Below are positions 1 to 13,379 of a stretch of DNA of 64,000 nucleotides, one piece after another. Below the pieces are notes generated by a model, which saw nothing but the letters and a program-made list of their open reading frames with translations, was not told the DNA's origin and ran no database searches. The stretch's first letter is position 1, and each line of letters opens with the position of its first letter. The DNA comes from Voacanga thouarsii (lineage: Eukaryota > Streptophyta > Magnoliopsida > Gentianales > Apocynaceae): contig JANUWF010001938.1 in NCBI GenBank assembly GCA_026120185.1, positions 1,178,001 to 1,242,000 on the forward strand, in the 5' to 3' direction. A program made the position numbers and the translations under genes.

Positions 1-150
1 GAACTGCAAAAGATTGGGAACACTGAGATTTCATCACTGTTGGTCTTTTATTATAAATGTAGTGATCAGCAGTTGTTGAGCATGGCTGCCACGCATATTG
101 GGTTAGGGACTTTGGCCCGTTTACAAGTAAATTAACCAACCAAACATTCT

Positions 151-3100
151 TTAAAATTCCCGGACGAGGTTGACCGTGTCCATATCCGATTGTGTCAATA
201 AATCAATAGAAGTCAAAGAATAGGGAGAGAGGACAACATTCATGTACTTGCCAGCATCCTTCAGCGGACCTTGGACAGGAACCACCTGCATCCGCACAAA
301 TCAATAACCCATCACTCCTCAAGGAAAACAAGGAACTATATCCAAGAAATCAACTCCAACACCTAACCCAAGAATATTCCTTTCTGGTTTCCAACAGAAC
401 ACAGAGGTCCCAAGTAAAATCCTAGTATGGCAATGAACATTTTACTTTCGCTTACCTTTTTTGTGTCCTTGAAGGAATTTTCATCCATCAGATTACTAGA
501 TGTCAGTACAGTTTTCCTGCAACCGGTAACTTGTATTGAGCTTGGCTCCAAATTATCAATAGCAATCTTAAGGTTTACGATGCTGCTCCCCAAGTTCACA
601 ACCTGGATAAGATGATTTCGTACCAAATGTAACATTTGAAAGAACGTAATCCAAACAACAAATCTCATTTCAGGCATCTCTGTTCAGTGGGATTATTTAG
701 GGCTGTTTTTAACACTGCATAAAGAAATAGCTATACTGTATAAACAAGGATTAAAATTGGTTCAACTGCAGAAAGTGTCCAAACCTTAATTCTTAAATAG
801 CGTTCATCTTCTTGGTCTCTCCACAATATGGCTGATGCTATGAGTGGCGAAGAAGGCTTAGCCTGAAGCGTTGAATTCAGAAGAGTTGCACCATTTGATT
901 CTTTGAAAAAATGCTGCATCCAGTAACTAGGTGTTCCATAGAGATGGGAGGAATCAAATATGATTGCATCTGGGTTCCACCTAAAATCATTACGCTCGTT
1001 AAAAAAGCAACACATTTTAAGAGACATAGAGAGAGGATTTTGGCAATACCGCCAATCATTGGCATTCGCGAACAGAGGTGCATTACTTGCCATTTGAACA
1101 ACATCACTGCATTAAAAAATTTGAATAGTTCATTACTATCATGTCTACAATAGTCAAGAATATGTATAGACTAAGAAGGCAGGCAGCAAAAGAGTCAAAA
1201 CTGCCAAGATCGGTGCTTTAGATTTGTCAATGTTGTTCTTCAGATTTAGCAAGCATACAGAAATGAGTAACACAACTAAGATAATCTAAACATCACTATG
1301 TGCGATTTAAGGATCTAGCTATTAAGCATGAATTTTGCCCTTTCAGATCAAAATTCTTAGAAAAGATTGGGCCTTTGGTCAACTGAATATAGGCTTCTGG
1401 GGAACCACAATTACCTATTTCTTTCTAGGCCAATAAGGAATCCTGCTTGAGCAAGTGCAGCTAAGAGATTTCCTCTGCCTGCATCTTTTCCAGTCACAGC
1501 ATACTCACTTACAAAAGCCTTGCAAGTTATTCAGCAGGATATTGTAAGCATCACTAGACAACACATCACAACTCAACAAAAGGAATGCAGCAAACCTTTG
1601 GACCAATACGCGCTGTATGATCAAAATTGTGTGACAAAGAGAAGACAGACTTTGCATCCCCGTAAACCTATCAGAGAAAATATGTGTTCTTTCCCAGTTA
1701 CCAACAGAAAACCACACGATATTAGGATTAGAATAACCATGGCTCTACAAGAATCAGTGGAGCGGTATGCATGTCATACTTAGACGACTTACATGAAAAT
1801 CATATAAATCTGCTTTGTGATCCAATGCTCGAGAAGATCCATCACAGTTTGATACTACTTTTATGTCTGGATAAGCACTTTTTATGGCCGAGTAAAACTT
1901 GATATAATTTCCTGATTTGTATGAAGAAGCATCAGTTCCCACACTACACAAGATCCTTTTTGTTTGAGATGAAAAGGACATCAGGAACCAAACATGCCCA
2001 TAGTTATGGAAAACATAGTTGGGAAGTGTTGAACTGCCACCTTGTCTAGCTCTAACAACTAGAGGAAAGCTATTTATTTATGTATACACCGGAGCACAAC
2101 AATAAAAGCAGTTATAGTAACAGCAACAAAAACAAAATAGAAAGAACTTCATAGAGTTGGTGATAAAACCATGTGGAATGTTTAACTGAAAAACAATGTT
2201 TTCTTTTAAAGGTGCATCATTTCTATAAACAGAAAAACACTGAAGAAATATCTAAGAAATATAATGACTGGAAAAAGGCCTTGAGAGTAACATAGCCAAC
2301 ATTTGAAAAGAATTGAAACCGTGGGTGGGTGGATTAGGAGCTTGAATCCTGCCTTTCAATTACTAAGTACAATATCGTACTTTGACACAATAGAGGAATG
2401 TGATGGTAAAATCCGCAGAATATAATAAACTTTTAAGAAAAGAAGGAACACATGTTTTCCATTAAATAATTTGACTTGAAACTAAAAGACAGGGGCATCA
2501 TCAGAATACAGACCACGATAATTTGTCTTCCCACAGTCCTGATTCCCAATTGCAACATATCTCAGATCATATGCTTCCGGATGCCCCATTGCTGCTCGAA
2601 CAAAACCCCACGTTGAATTGGGATCACCTCTAGCAAACTCAAGACCATCAAGAATTTCCTACAATAGAAGGAATTTAAGATAAACTTTTGAATTAAAGAC
2701 TTGTATTTGAAGATAAAGAGGATAAATTCTGTATGCAAGCAAGACAGTTAGTCAAATAATATGACAAATGTGTTGCCTTTGCGGAATCATATGAAGATAT
2801 CAAAACACAAGGGAAGGTAAGTCCACACAGTCCACCCATTCTACAGTTTTTGCATGTTTTGTTACTGAGTCCAGATCACTCACATACAGCACACATAGAC
2901 ATAGGTTATTTATATTTAAATCAAAACCCAAAAGACATAGGTTATTTATATTTAAATCAAAACCCAAAAGACATACTTGCACAAAAGGTAAGATTGTGGA
3001 AGTATCGACTTGATCATTGTGGCTGATTCCTAAGCAAACCATGAATAAACAGGAAAGAAAGAAGACTAAGTCATGAATAAAAAAATAGAAAATAGAAAAC

Positions 3101-6100
3101 AAAATAACAGAAAATTTTCAGAATACCACTGTTGAACACCCATATAGGTAATGCACCTAGGTCCTCTGCAAGCTGAAGAAAGATGATCAGCAGAACATGT
3201 AACTAGAAGAAGAACTGAAAAGCTCTGCAAATACAGATGCCCAGTGATACCTGGAGAAACTCAAAGAGACCAAGTCCATCATCAGTCCAGTATTGCCAAA
3301 CATCATTAAAATGCCCAGGTCTCTCTTCCCATGGTCCAACTGTTGCTCTCCAGCGAAAAGCATTTCTCAACCATTCACCTTCAACATAAGAACCACCTAT
3401 GTCCATACATGGGGAGACCATGTATATCATCAGTTTCTCCTAACCTGAAGATTATTTGTATCCTATGTAATAAAGCTAGTAACATGGATGACAAGGAAAG
3501 TATTGAGGAGTTGAACCAATATAGTACATGTGTACCTAGAAGATAAAAGTATTGATCCGACTAACAAAGACTGCTGTGTAGTTTATTTGTCCAAGCAACG
3601 TTTAGAGGCTCCAAAAAATTTAACTTATGGTCAAAATCTACCAATAACAATCAGACCTATGAACATTCAAAAAAGAGGAAACTGTTTTTGTTGCTTCATA
3701 ACATGAAAATATAATTTAGCAAATTTCATGTAAATCAGGGTTCCCTCTAATATGTATAGCTGTAAAACCCACACTTTTTAGAAGCCTTTTATTTATGGAG
3801 ATATTTTAAAATTTGTTAAGGGTTAAATCTTAATACAATAAGAATTAGAATTCTATTGGGTTAATATTTTAAGTAAGTAGGGACCTAATTGAAATTATTT
3901 AAAAGTTAGGGAAACCCTACGATTTATTAAATAGGAAAACTTATAGAAAACATCGTTGTTTTCCAATAGCCGTCAAGAGACCCAGAAAGAGGGAGAGAGT
4001 TCAACTAGGGTTTGAAGGAAAAGAACACCGTAGACTGTTACAGTTTTCAAACGTCGAAATTAAGAGGTAAGTAGGAATGAATCTCTTCGGTTTTCTTGTA
4101 TGAATAATAGAATAAAACGTTATTTTTTATTAAAAAAATTCCCGAATAAAGTTTGGCATTTCCAAAGTATAAGTTTTAATGATTGGCAAATGTATGGGGT
4201 GTATTTCGGTGTTTGTATTATATAAGATACATGGTTCCGTATGAATATATTTGATGAATTTGGTACATGATAAATCTGTTTATGTTTATTTGAATATGAT
4301 GTCTAAAAGGTGGGATAAACCTTTTTGGAATAATGTTAAGATTGAATTCGTCTTTTTAGAATTAATGTAAGATGGGTTTTAATCTTTTTGGACCGCTAAG
4401 GCCGGGTTAAACCTTTTTGGATCTTCCTAATTCAGTTAGAAGAAGTTTCGATATCTTTGCATGCTTTTATGAAGTTTGCTAAGTATACTCATATTAATTT
4501 TGTTAAATTAATTGGTATGAGTTTTGGAGCAAAAGAAACTAGTTAGTATGTTTTTTTAAATATTTAAAATTTATATCCCATGAAAATAATTTGAGATTTA
4601 TTGAGTTTGTTTTTTATATATATAAACAAAAGCTTATATGCTCATTAGTATATTATAAGAATAATTTAAAACTAAATATTTGATAATAGTTTTTATTATT
4701 GTTATTATTATTATTGTTGTTGTTATTATTATTTGTGAATGTAATTGTTAATGTGGTGGATATGTACGTATATTATGTAGGCATGTATTAAACTTTATTC
4801 GGGAGAAGTAATTCATTACTATTTACTGAGCATGTAGTTAGCTCACCCTTTAATATTTCCTCCTTTCAGATTTTAATGATGATCAGTGGTGCGAAAGCCC
4901 TTTCTATTAAGACTGTGTTGGATGTATAGCACGGAGTCGAATTCTAAGATTTCGTTCAGTGACTTATGTTATCTTATTTATTTTAAGTTCTATCTATGTT
5001 TTTTAGTACTCGATGAGACAGGTGTAAGAATTAGTTTTATGGGTTTTGATATAATTTCTTTGGGGAAGATTTAATTATGAAATTATTTAGTTATCATTTT
5101 GGAAGAGAATATATTTGATTGTTTAAGTTTTGATGTAAGGCTTCGTATTAGTGGGGTACGACTCTGGTGGTACGGCCGTGCAACGTCCTGCGGGCGCGGG
5201 GCGTGACAATAGCAATCAATGTGAATAGAATGTATAACAGATGTGATATAGAAATATTTTGAAGTGAATAAAAGCTGCTTTCATGCATTACAAGAAAAGT
5301 GGCCAAGAAACTTATCAGAACTCTTAGTCATGATATTGGCAGTTTTTTAGGTCAATATGACATTTAGGTTCAGAATTCTTTGTTTGAACTATGGATCACA
5401 AAACTGAGTTAACTTATAGTCCCGTAGTTCTGATCTTTTTCCCAGGATGTAGGTTGGCTGCTAAAGCTGAACCATGTTAATCACAGTATCCTTCTTTACT
5501 GTTTTTTATTTTTATTTTATAATATATATAAATATATATATATAGAAATTCCCTTACCCCCATTCTCTCCCTAGTAAAGGTATAGACTAAAAGGAACTGC
5601 GATAAGAACAATGCATATTTACATTCAGTTGTGTCTTTGGGTTTCTACAGTCTTCACATCTCCACTAAGGAGGCAAAATGCAAATGTCAAGCTCAGAAAT
5701 GTATGAATAACCTGAACTCAAACAAGATTTCATAAGGGAACAGGGAGAACACTAGATGATTTCAAGAGAGTGAGCACAATAAAAAATTACTCAATGCAAT
5801 CAAATTCTTTCAACCTGCAAAGGCACATGCCCCTGCTAATTCTTAGTTTTTCTTCTTACTGTATCATAAACTTAGATATCATTTATCCATTGAGTCTAAC
5901 TTTGTTTTATTGTCTATTTGTCAAATGAAACAACGACAACATGCATTAAAATTTAATTATTCAAAAGTTCCAACAGCACCTGGAAACCTGATGAATCCTG
6001 GCCTCAGATCCGCAAGCATTTGAAAAAGATCATTCCGAAATCCATGTCCCTGAGCCAAGAAAAAATCATTAAGTGTTCTCAAAAGCGAAGAAAATTTTCT

Positions 6101-9100
6101 TCTCAGGACAGCAACTAGAATGACAGTGATTACTTTGTTCATTCATACTCAATAAGAGAAACCCTGACACCATCTTATTTCATAGAACATGAGGGCTCTA
6201 AATAATTATGCATATATGCATAACACATTCATTTTCTAGTTTTAACTTTGCACTTTATTTGTTTCTTTCTATCTTTGGCCTGGTGAAAAACATATTCCTC
6301 ATTATGTTGAAGAGTGTACAGTTTTGAGTGATCAAATAGATAAGCAGATTTGTCACCTAATTTTCCACCTCTTCTTCATTTATAATTTTTAGTCTTTTTC
6401 TCTGGTATCTGTTATTCATCCTTCTCTTTTTTCTTTCACTGCAATTCCAATTATATTCAAAGCAAAAGCAAATACAATGGTAAAATTACAAAATTCATAC
6501 TATGAAAATACTGACTGAAATTAATTGAACTCAAGTTTCAGCCTGAGCTATTCTGAAAAAAGGTGTTTCGGTGGCTTCCTTCTGAAGGTTTTCTTTAGGG
6601 ATAAATAGACCTTAAAAGATGCATCTGTGATGGTAAGTATGTTTCCCCCTCTTCTGTATCTATAACCAAAGTTGGATCCCCAACACATACTGATAGCCAA
6701 ACAAATATATTTAGATGAAAAGAAGTGCAGGCACAGAGTGGTTGTTGGTATTTAACTTGAACTCTTTCTTTATTGCATTCGTAAATAGATCACAAGTCAG
6801 ATCACATTTTATACCTTGAATGTGTCCAAAGGCATTGCTGACACTTGATCAAACCAAATAACACCTTTCCTAGCTGTAGTCAATTGCAGCCGTGCATTGT
6901 TGTCACTCCTTCTTGCCTCCAACAGAGCTTCTACCTTTGTCCAGCCAGAGATATCAGCAGCACTGCAAGAGCAACATTCAATGAAATATGAAACAGAAGA
7001 AAATGAATGGTGCAAGTAGATAAAATGCTCTAAATAGCAGTATTTATGAGAGAATTGATACTCACACAATGTTGGTAGTGGCCAGTGTTTCCAGCCCACT
7101 TGAACCAGTCAATGATAGAGATACATTAATTGATTCTAGTGAACGGACATACAAGAGAACTTTGTATGTCTTCCCTTCTTCAATATTCTACAAAATAATT
7201 GAAAATAAAGTATCCAGAAGGGACAGAGTCAGTGTGAGATGTTTTTCCTAGGAATTGCGAATGCAGTGGCAGTTAAGCCCTCAAGCAGGATCCAAGGACA
7301 CCGTGTTTTGTAATTTAATATGTAATAATTTCAGACTACAACCCAATATAGGACTTAAGACCTTGGTCTTTTGTTAATTTGGAGACTAACAGTTAAGGGT
7401 CACAAACAAGCCATCAATGCAGGATGATGAGAGTTTTAATCCATTATTTACACCAAACTGCAGGACTGATCTTTCAACTGAATCCTTGAAATTGGAACTT
7501 AGAAAGTATTTTTTTTCAGAAGGCAATGGTATCTTTCTCCTGGAAGCCTCAAACCATCACAAAAAGTTCATAGAAAGTGGTGTGAGATACATAGTAATTG
7601 ACACATTTCATTTTTACATCAACTTAGAGAAATTGTCCTCCACTGCAAATATATAAATTTAGTTAGGCCAACAGATGTTGCAACTTTTTATCATTTTCTG
7701 TCTTGTTTAATAGAAAAGGGAAAAGTGAAATGCTAATGTTGTCAAAATATAGAACTTTTCCTTTACCATGCCCCAGTACCCGGGGTTGTATATGCCAACT
7801 CCTTCCCCCGGACAGACATTGGCACCTTCATTTTCACATAGAACCTCCATCCTTAGGGCAACTTTATTTCGATCAAAGCATGAAGAATGATCAGTTGATA
7901 CCATCAACAAAGATTCATCCCCTAGAATATGCCAAGGATGAATATTGGATGGAACATTCTCTCCCCCAGCTTCAAAACCTAGAATTAAAATCACATTAGA
8001 ACTTAACATCAGAGTATCAGGTCAGTTTTAAGGAAAAACTTGCTGAGACCAAAGAAAATAAGCCACCTTTCAAATAATATTGAATTGTAAAGAAAAATAA
8101 ACAGCTCTCTCCAAACTCTGCACAAATGGAACTGAAAGAAACTATATGCTGCTACTAACTTTTGGCGCATGAAATGAAACAGACAGAATTGCTTCTTTTG
8201 TGTGTGTGTGTGTTTTGCCTATTACATTTAGAAAAAACAAGGTGTAGCAACTCTAAAAACTTGCAAGGGCACCAAACACCTTAAAACAATCTGAGGTCTT
8301 AGAACTCAAATGATTTTATCTGTCCTAGGGTAGCCATAGAAGTAGAGAGGTAAGCTACAAGTATTACATCTGCAATGCTGCTAATCGGTATTGCAACATA
8401 TAAAAGATTTTAAGCTCAATTGTATGTGACGGAATATACTTCAAGAGAATAATTGTTGATAATCTGCCAGAAGATCAAAGGTCCATTTTTTTTTTAATTT
8501 TTTGTTTGCTGGGGGGGGGGAGGTGGTGATGGTGGTGGTTATATCAATTTCTCATTAAATTTCACTGCCTAGAACTTCAAAATTTCTCCCTGCACCCTGA
8601 GGCCCATACATAAACATTTTTCAATTAAAAGGAGGTAGGATAATGTTTTATGGTTGCACAAGCACCCAAGCTCAAACTAAATTCATGTCACTGTTATCCC
8701 CTTCCATCATCCATAGTCAAGCGAAGAAAAAAGAAAGTAACCTCGGTTACTAACTAGCTCTGCCCACAATCCACCAGCTCCGGCATGATTGATCTCCTGC
8801 AAAGTCAAACTTTCGGAAATTAGCATTTTGTTTACTAACAAAATGGATGAAAAACATCACAAGAATGTGTAACATTTTGATTCCCTTGTATGGATGCTAT
8901 ATGCAAGAACTTTAAAGCAGACGCAGCAATAGATAGATCCTGTATTTTTATGTCTATGAACTGGAAAGCGTTCTGTGATTATGAACTGAAAATGGAAATA
9001 ATAAGAGTCCAACGCACAAAATGTAACAAGAAAGTAGCAAAACATAGGTTGGGAAGGTGTCATTGGGCAAACCTCAAAGGATATACCAAACATGGCCTCG

Positions 9101-9249
9101 GGTATCTTTCTGGCGGAAGCCTGTGAAGCATCTATATATAGCCATGCTGATTGATTTGAATCAACTCCAGCGGCAGAATAATTGAATGAAGCACACAAGA
9201 GAAAAAATATGAAGAACACAACAGCGTGGGCATGATGACCTGAACCCAT
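151..9249 (-). CDS. Alpha-L-arabinofuranosidase, GH51 (ASD1-like), copy 1; acid/base Glu replaced by Gln
   Basis: Family role: secreted GH51 exo-enzyme that removes terminal L-arabinofuranose from cell-wall arabinan and arabinoxylan. Seventeen exons, all phase-consistent (minus strand, first to last): 9073-9249, 8742-8796, 7767-7978, 7066-7187, 6815-6962, 5980-6049, 3251-3396, 3127-3172, 2977-3029, 2514-2658, 1793-1911, 1596-1667, 1415-1518, 1050-1106, 785-980, 456-602, 151-285. They give 2004 bp, 667 aa, close to plant ASD length. Residues 1 to about 27 form a hydrophobic signal peptide. Family motifs include EINHAGAGGLWAELVSNRG, RPGFIRFPG, GEWLRNAFRW, and FVSEYAV with the expected nucleophile near E460. 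The GNE acid/base motif reads GNQ: codon 383 is CAG at 2539-2541. The exon 10 donor is GTCTGT, which is weak; reading through it meets a stop after about 11 codons. Paralogue of the copy at 15922-25059. The fold is intact, but activity is doubtful. Confidence 0.92.
2898..2970. repeat. 36-bp tandem duplication in an intron of GH51 copy 1
   Basis: Two near-perfect copies with a 36-bp period, starting GACATAGGTT at 2898 and 2934. They lie in intron 9, just downstream of the exon at 2977-3029 in the minus-strand gene. Confidence 0.85.
3761..5208. mobile_element. Solo LTR, Gypsy-type ends, TSD ATAGC, inside GH51 copy 1 intron 6
   Basis: The 1448-bp insertion starts TGTAAAACCC and ends GGGGCGTGACA, which are TG...CA ends with the CCC/GGG subtermini common in plant Gypsy LTRs. 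It is flanked by the perfect 5-bp direct repeat ATAGC at 3756-3760 and 5209-5213. No internal gag-pol is present, so it is a solo LTR left by recombination between LTRs. It accounts for more than half of the 2.6-kb intron between the exons at 5980-6049 and 3251-3396. The equivalent intron in the paralogous gene (20387-20789) is only about 0.4 kb. Confidence 0.85.
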
Positions 9250-9354
9250 TTCTTCTTCAGGAACACTGTTTCTGTGTGGCCTATTGAAGAACCATTCAGG
9301 AAGCTGTTTGCCTTAATTGTGCGGTTGTTTTGATTTGATTGCAGCATAGCTGTA

Positions 9355-9362
9355 CTTATATG
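9355..9362 (-). promoter_or_regulatory. Candidate TATA box of GH51 copy 1
   Basis: The minus strand reads CATATAAG about 105 bases upstream of the ATG at 9249, with a CCAAT just upstream of it. Spacing fits a short 5'UTR of about 75 bases. Inferred from sequence only. Confidence 0.45.
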
Positions 9363-10221
9363 GGATTGGTGATGCCTTACGCAAATTTGCCTTGTCCGTT
9401 GTGGATACAAGGAAAAAATGTTTCCTTTGCTTGGTCTCATCTTTGCTTCAACGTAAGCAATTGTGCGCTTGGGGGTCCTCTCCTTCTTTCTTAGCTTTAA
9501 AACACAAACCCAAATGCAGGGTCTGTTAGGAAAGGAATCTTTAACTCTTGCTGGAGGAGGCTGAATCCTTGGTTGAAAGTTTTTCCTTTATTTTTTTATT
9601 TTATTTTGGTTCCCACATTTTCTTTTTACTATATATTTGTTGGTACTTGATGCAGTACTCATACGAATCACCCATACAAACTGAGCATTATTGAATTTAT
9701 ACAGTTGTTCTGCATTTTCAACTACTGTCACCGTTGCGAAAGAAAATCTTGGCTTTTGGCCTTTTCTATGGGTCAGGGATGGGTGCATCGCTGACTAGGA
9801 AGTAGGAGGCTTATCTGTTCATCCGTCCTCCCATCCAACCATAACTTGCAAGTTTCATCGTAGTATGTCACATCACTATCATAGGCGGAAGTCGTATTTT
9901 TTATCTTTTAATTCTTTGTCCAATATTATGATTGCTTGTCATGAAAAGAATTTTCAACACTTTCTTTTTGAATTTCTGATTTTTTTAAAATATCATTATG
10001 TAAACTTGTATTAAGCATCCAATTCAACCTCTATTTATTTTCTTCTAAAAAATTTTTCAAGCCAAACCCCCCCCAAAAAAAAAAAACTCAAATAGTCCAA
10101 AAATGAAACCAATTCCTCAGAAACGAAAAAGGGCGAAAAAAAAAGTTGCAAGAAAGTAGAAGAAACAGAAAAGATTGCTCGCTCATCTGCGGACAGCAAT
10201 ATACTTCCCTGCTCTCAAAAA
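9363..10221. other. Divergent intergenic region between GH51 copy 1 and the small unknown gene
   Basis: About 860 bases between two head-to-head genes, probably holding both promoters and the 5'UTR of the plus-strand gene. Poly-C/poly-A runs occur near 10066-10085. I see no convincing TATA box for the plus-strand gene and no other gene. Confidence 0.5.
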
Positions 10222-13200
10222 ATGTCGACGGAGCCCTCATCAAGCTTCTATCCCAGTGAAACCACGCCTGCGCAGAATCAGTTGGAAATTGTTGCCGTTC
10301 CACCTTCTAACGAGGTAACTCTAATACTACCAGCGCTTGTACCAACATCGCTTTTAGGCCAAGCTTCTCTGTTTTTTTTTCCTTTTTCTTTTTCATTTTG
10401 TCTGTCGCATTTTTTGGCTTTACCTCGGAAGAAATCGCGGTCATAAGAATAGCTTGGTGAAGTTTCAAGATAAGAGGCAGAAGATTATTATTGTTATTAT
10501 CATTATTTTTTGTTTGCAAAAGAATACGCTTTTGTTAAGGTCAGAATTACCAAGAACTATGCAATTCCTCTGTAAAATTGCAGTGTAGAATTCTTGAAAA
10601 ATATTGTTCGGCAGTGCTTGGGTGGAATTTCGTGGTAATGTAGCAAAAGATGTAATTTTTAGAGGTGCACCGGTTGCGAGTGGCCTAGTGCCCTAACTGA
10701 AGGAAGAGAGAGAGAGAGAGAGAGAGAACGGGGAAAAAAATTCAAAGCAAACTCAGTAAGCATCTCCAAGAAGTCCCTCTAGTGCAACCTTTTTGTACAA
10801 TCTAATGCAAATCACGTACATTTTGATGGAGCTTTCTCTTGCTCATTGCTCATACAAAAACCCAAAGATATACCTCCCGTGCAATTAACCAAAGCATTTT
10901 CACAAGCTGACAAACCAAACTTAAACAAGTTATCCGAAAATTTTGCTTTATTTGACAATTAAGAAAAATGGGATGTTAATCTCATTATTGAACTTACACA
11001 TAACATGTGCATTAGAACTAATAGTTATGCAAGGGCTTCTTGCCTATGATACTTCATTAGTGTTGACTATGTTATGGCATGTTGTCTGAGTGAAAACTTT
11101 ATGGAGGTCATTACTGCATAAAAGTTTCAGCTTGTCCGCACTAAAGCCCTTTTAATTGACACAGAAGACTCTTGATCTTTCCCAAGAAAGCAAGAACTCT
11201 AAATAAGATTTGGACACAGCTAAATTATTAGATGCAAAATATCCTTGCCTCCTGAACCGTAATAAACAACTTAGGAATCTGACTGGCTGCGATAAAGAAG
11301 ACGTCTAATGAACACCAAGAAGTATTCTTCTTTGCAATACAAGTCATAGATTTTGCTTCAGGCTTCTGAAAGACCATTTTTCTTGTTGATTGCTATTCTT
11401 TGCATCATTTACCTTTCGGAATGATGTCATTAACTATTGAAAAGAAGATTGCAAACTTTTTTTAAAAAAAGGAGGGTCAAATTCAGGGGGAAGCATAAAA
11501 AACAACACGAACTTTTAATTGCTTCATTCCGTATTATCATGAATAGGCGAGTTTTACTGTTTCGCTTAATGCATGTCAAAAGCCTTTTTGGCCTTCTATT
11601 TATTAGTTAATCATGCTTTTGACAGGGTACCATAGTACTTATTTTCCATTTTTGTTTATATTCTGTGTTTTGTTCAAATATTCACATGAATGTGTTCTTC
11701 ACCAGCTGCACCAGAGGAGCAACACTCGTGTACTGGTGGCTTGTCCTTTATGTTCTTGTTGGTGGTTTTCTCAATTTGCTATTGGGAGAGAATACTGCCT
11801 ATTGAGTCTTAAAATTCTTAGATGATAGTTTTTTTTTTTTTTCCCCACCATCTATTCTTGCTTGCTGCAACAGCTGCTTATTCCACGTGGGTGTATAGTT
11901 TTATTTTTTGCCTGTTAATGCTTGTATTCTGTAATTTCATCTTTCTTGGATAATATTCCATTTAAGATATAAATTCCCAATGAAGTCGCTCTGTATGACA
12001 GGAAAAGAATGCTAGTCAAGTTGACCATCGGTTTCAACGTACTGATCAATGGATGCCAGTTTATTCCTGGTTAGAATCATTGGATACAGATGAGATTGTT
12101 AAATCAAAAGATATTTTGGACTGGCTTACCAATAACCCTGAAATCAGAGAACAGTTGTATTCTAGACATTCTCGTTACCATTTGATGCATTACATCAAAA
12201 AATGCCATGTGAAAATATTGAAGAGAAAAGAGAAGAAGAAGGTATGTTGTCGTTTTTTCCATCTGTTGTTTGAGGCATTTTCCCTTTACATCATTGTACA
12301 TTGTCAATGCACAGAAATTAGTCTATGAATATATCCATTTCAATTCATATGCACTAGATTTTATAATAGCATCTTGTACAATAGAGAATAAAAATTTAAA
12401 TTTCAGTGTATAAGTGGGTAAGAATTGGTTTGAGATGAGTTTTGTAAAAAATTATTAAACACATGTGGTCAGGTAAGGTCCAAAGAGAGAGAATATAATA
12501 TGTTATGAGTAGATGACAGTTCTCGGAAAACGAAAATCACATAAAATAATAATATATTTGAATTAAAGTGAAATTTTAGTTTGGAATTCCAATGCACTTA
12601 TAGCCTCAATGTGGGTTCTTGATGTTCATACTGAAGTTTTTGCTGTGCTAAAATGTGTCGGTCACTGAATGCTCCATTATGCATAGCCTGATGTTATTAT
12701 GGATCAAGTAAATAGTATACGTAGCTTGATGTTACTAGAGATCTCATTTTATTATGCAGTTTATCATTCTATTCTGGCAAATGCTGCTGATGTTTGTTGT
12801 TGGGTATAACGAGATAATAATTTTTCTTACTGTATTCCAACACTTTGAGGTTGATAACAGCTCCGCTTAAAATAATTTATCTGCAAGTATTTTCTTGATT
12901 TTCTCTGCTTCTTTCTGTTTCATTTTAGTGCACTTTTTTTTGCATTAGTCTAGTAACTTAGTACTGGCTTGAATGTGTAGGAAAGTGTCAGTAGAGGCCC
13001 ATACATTGCAATTGTAACTAGCATATCTACTTTGACTTGGACAGGGAGTAGAGGCTACCAGTAAAGTTTGTTCTGAAAGTGTTCCAAAGAATGGAGAGAC
13101 TAGAGTTCCCATTCCAGTTCAACATATGGGTAATTACACTTGTTTACTGCTTATATTGCTTACAACAGATCTGTGATCATTTATCTTCGTACTTTGCTTT

Positions 13201-13336
13201 TCACATCATAGTCTTAGGCAACAGATATTGGTTACCATTCTCCTTGATGAAGGCCAGAAAACAGAAAATGCATCATTAGATAGTCTCTCTCATGAGCGAG
13301 TTTATAGGTGTATATTCGCCTTGCATTATATAAGTC

Positions 13337-13379
<43 letters not shown>

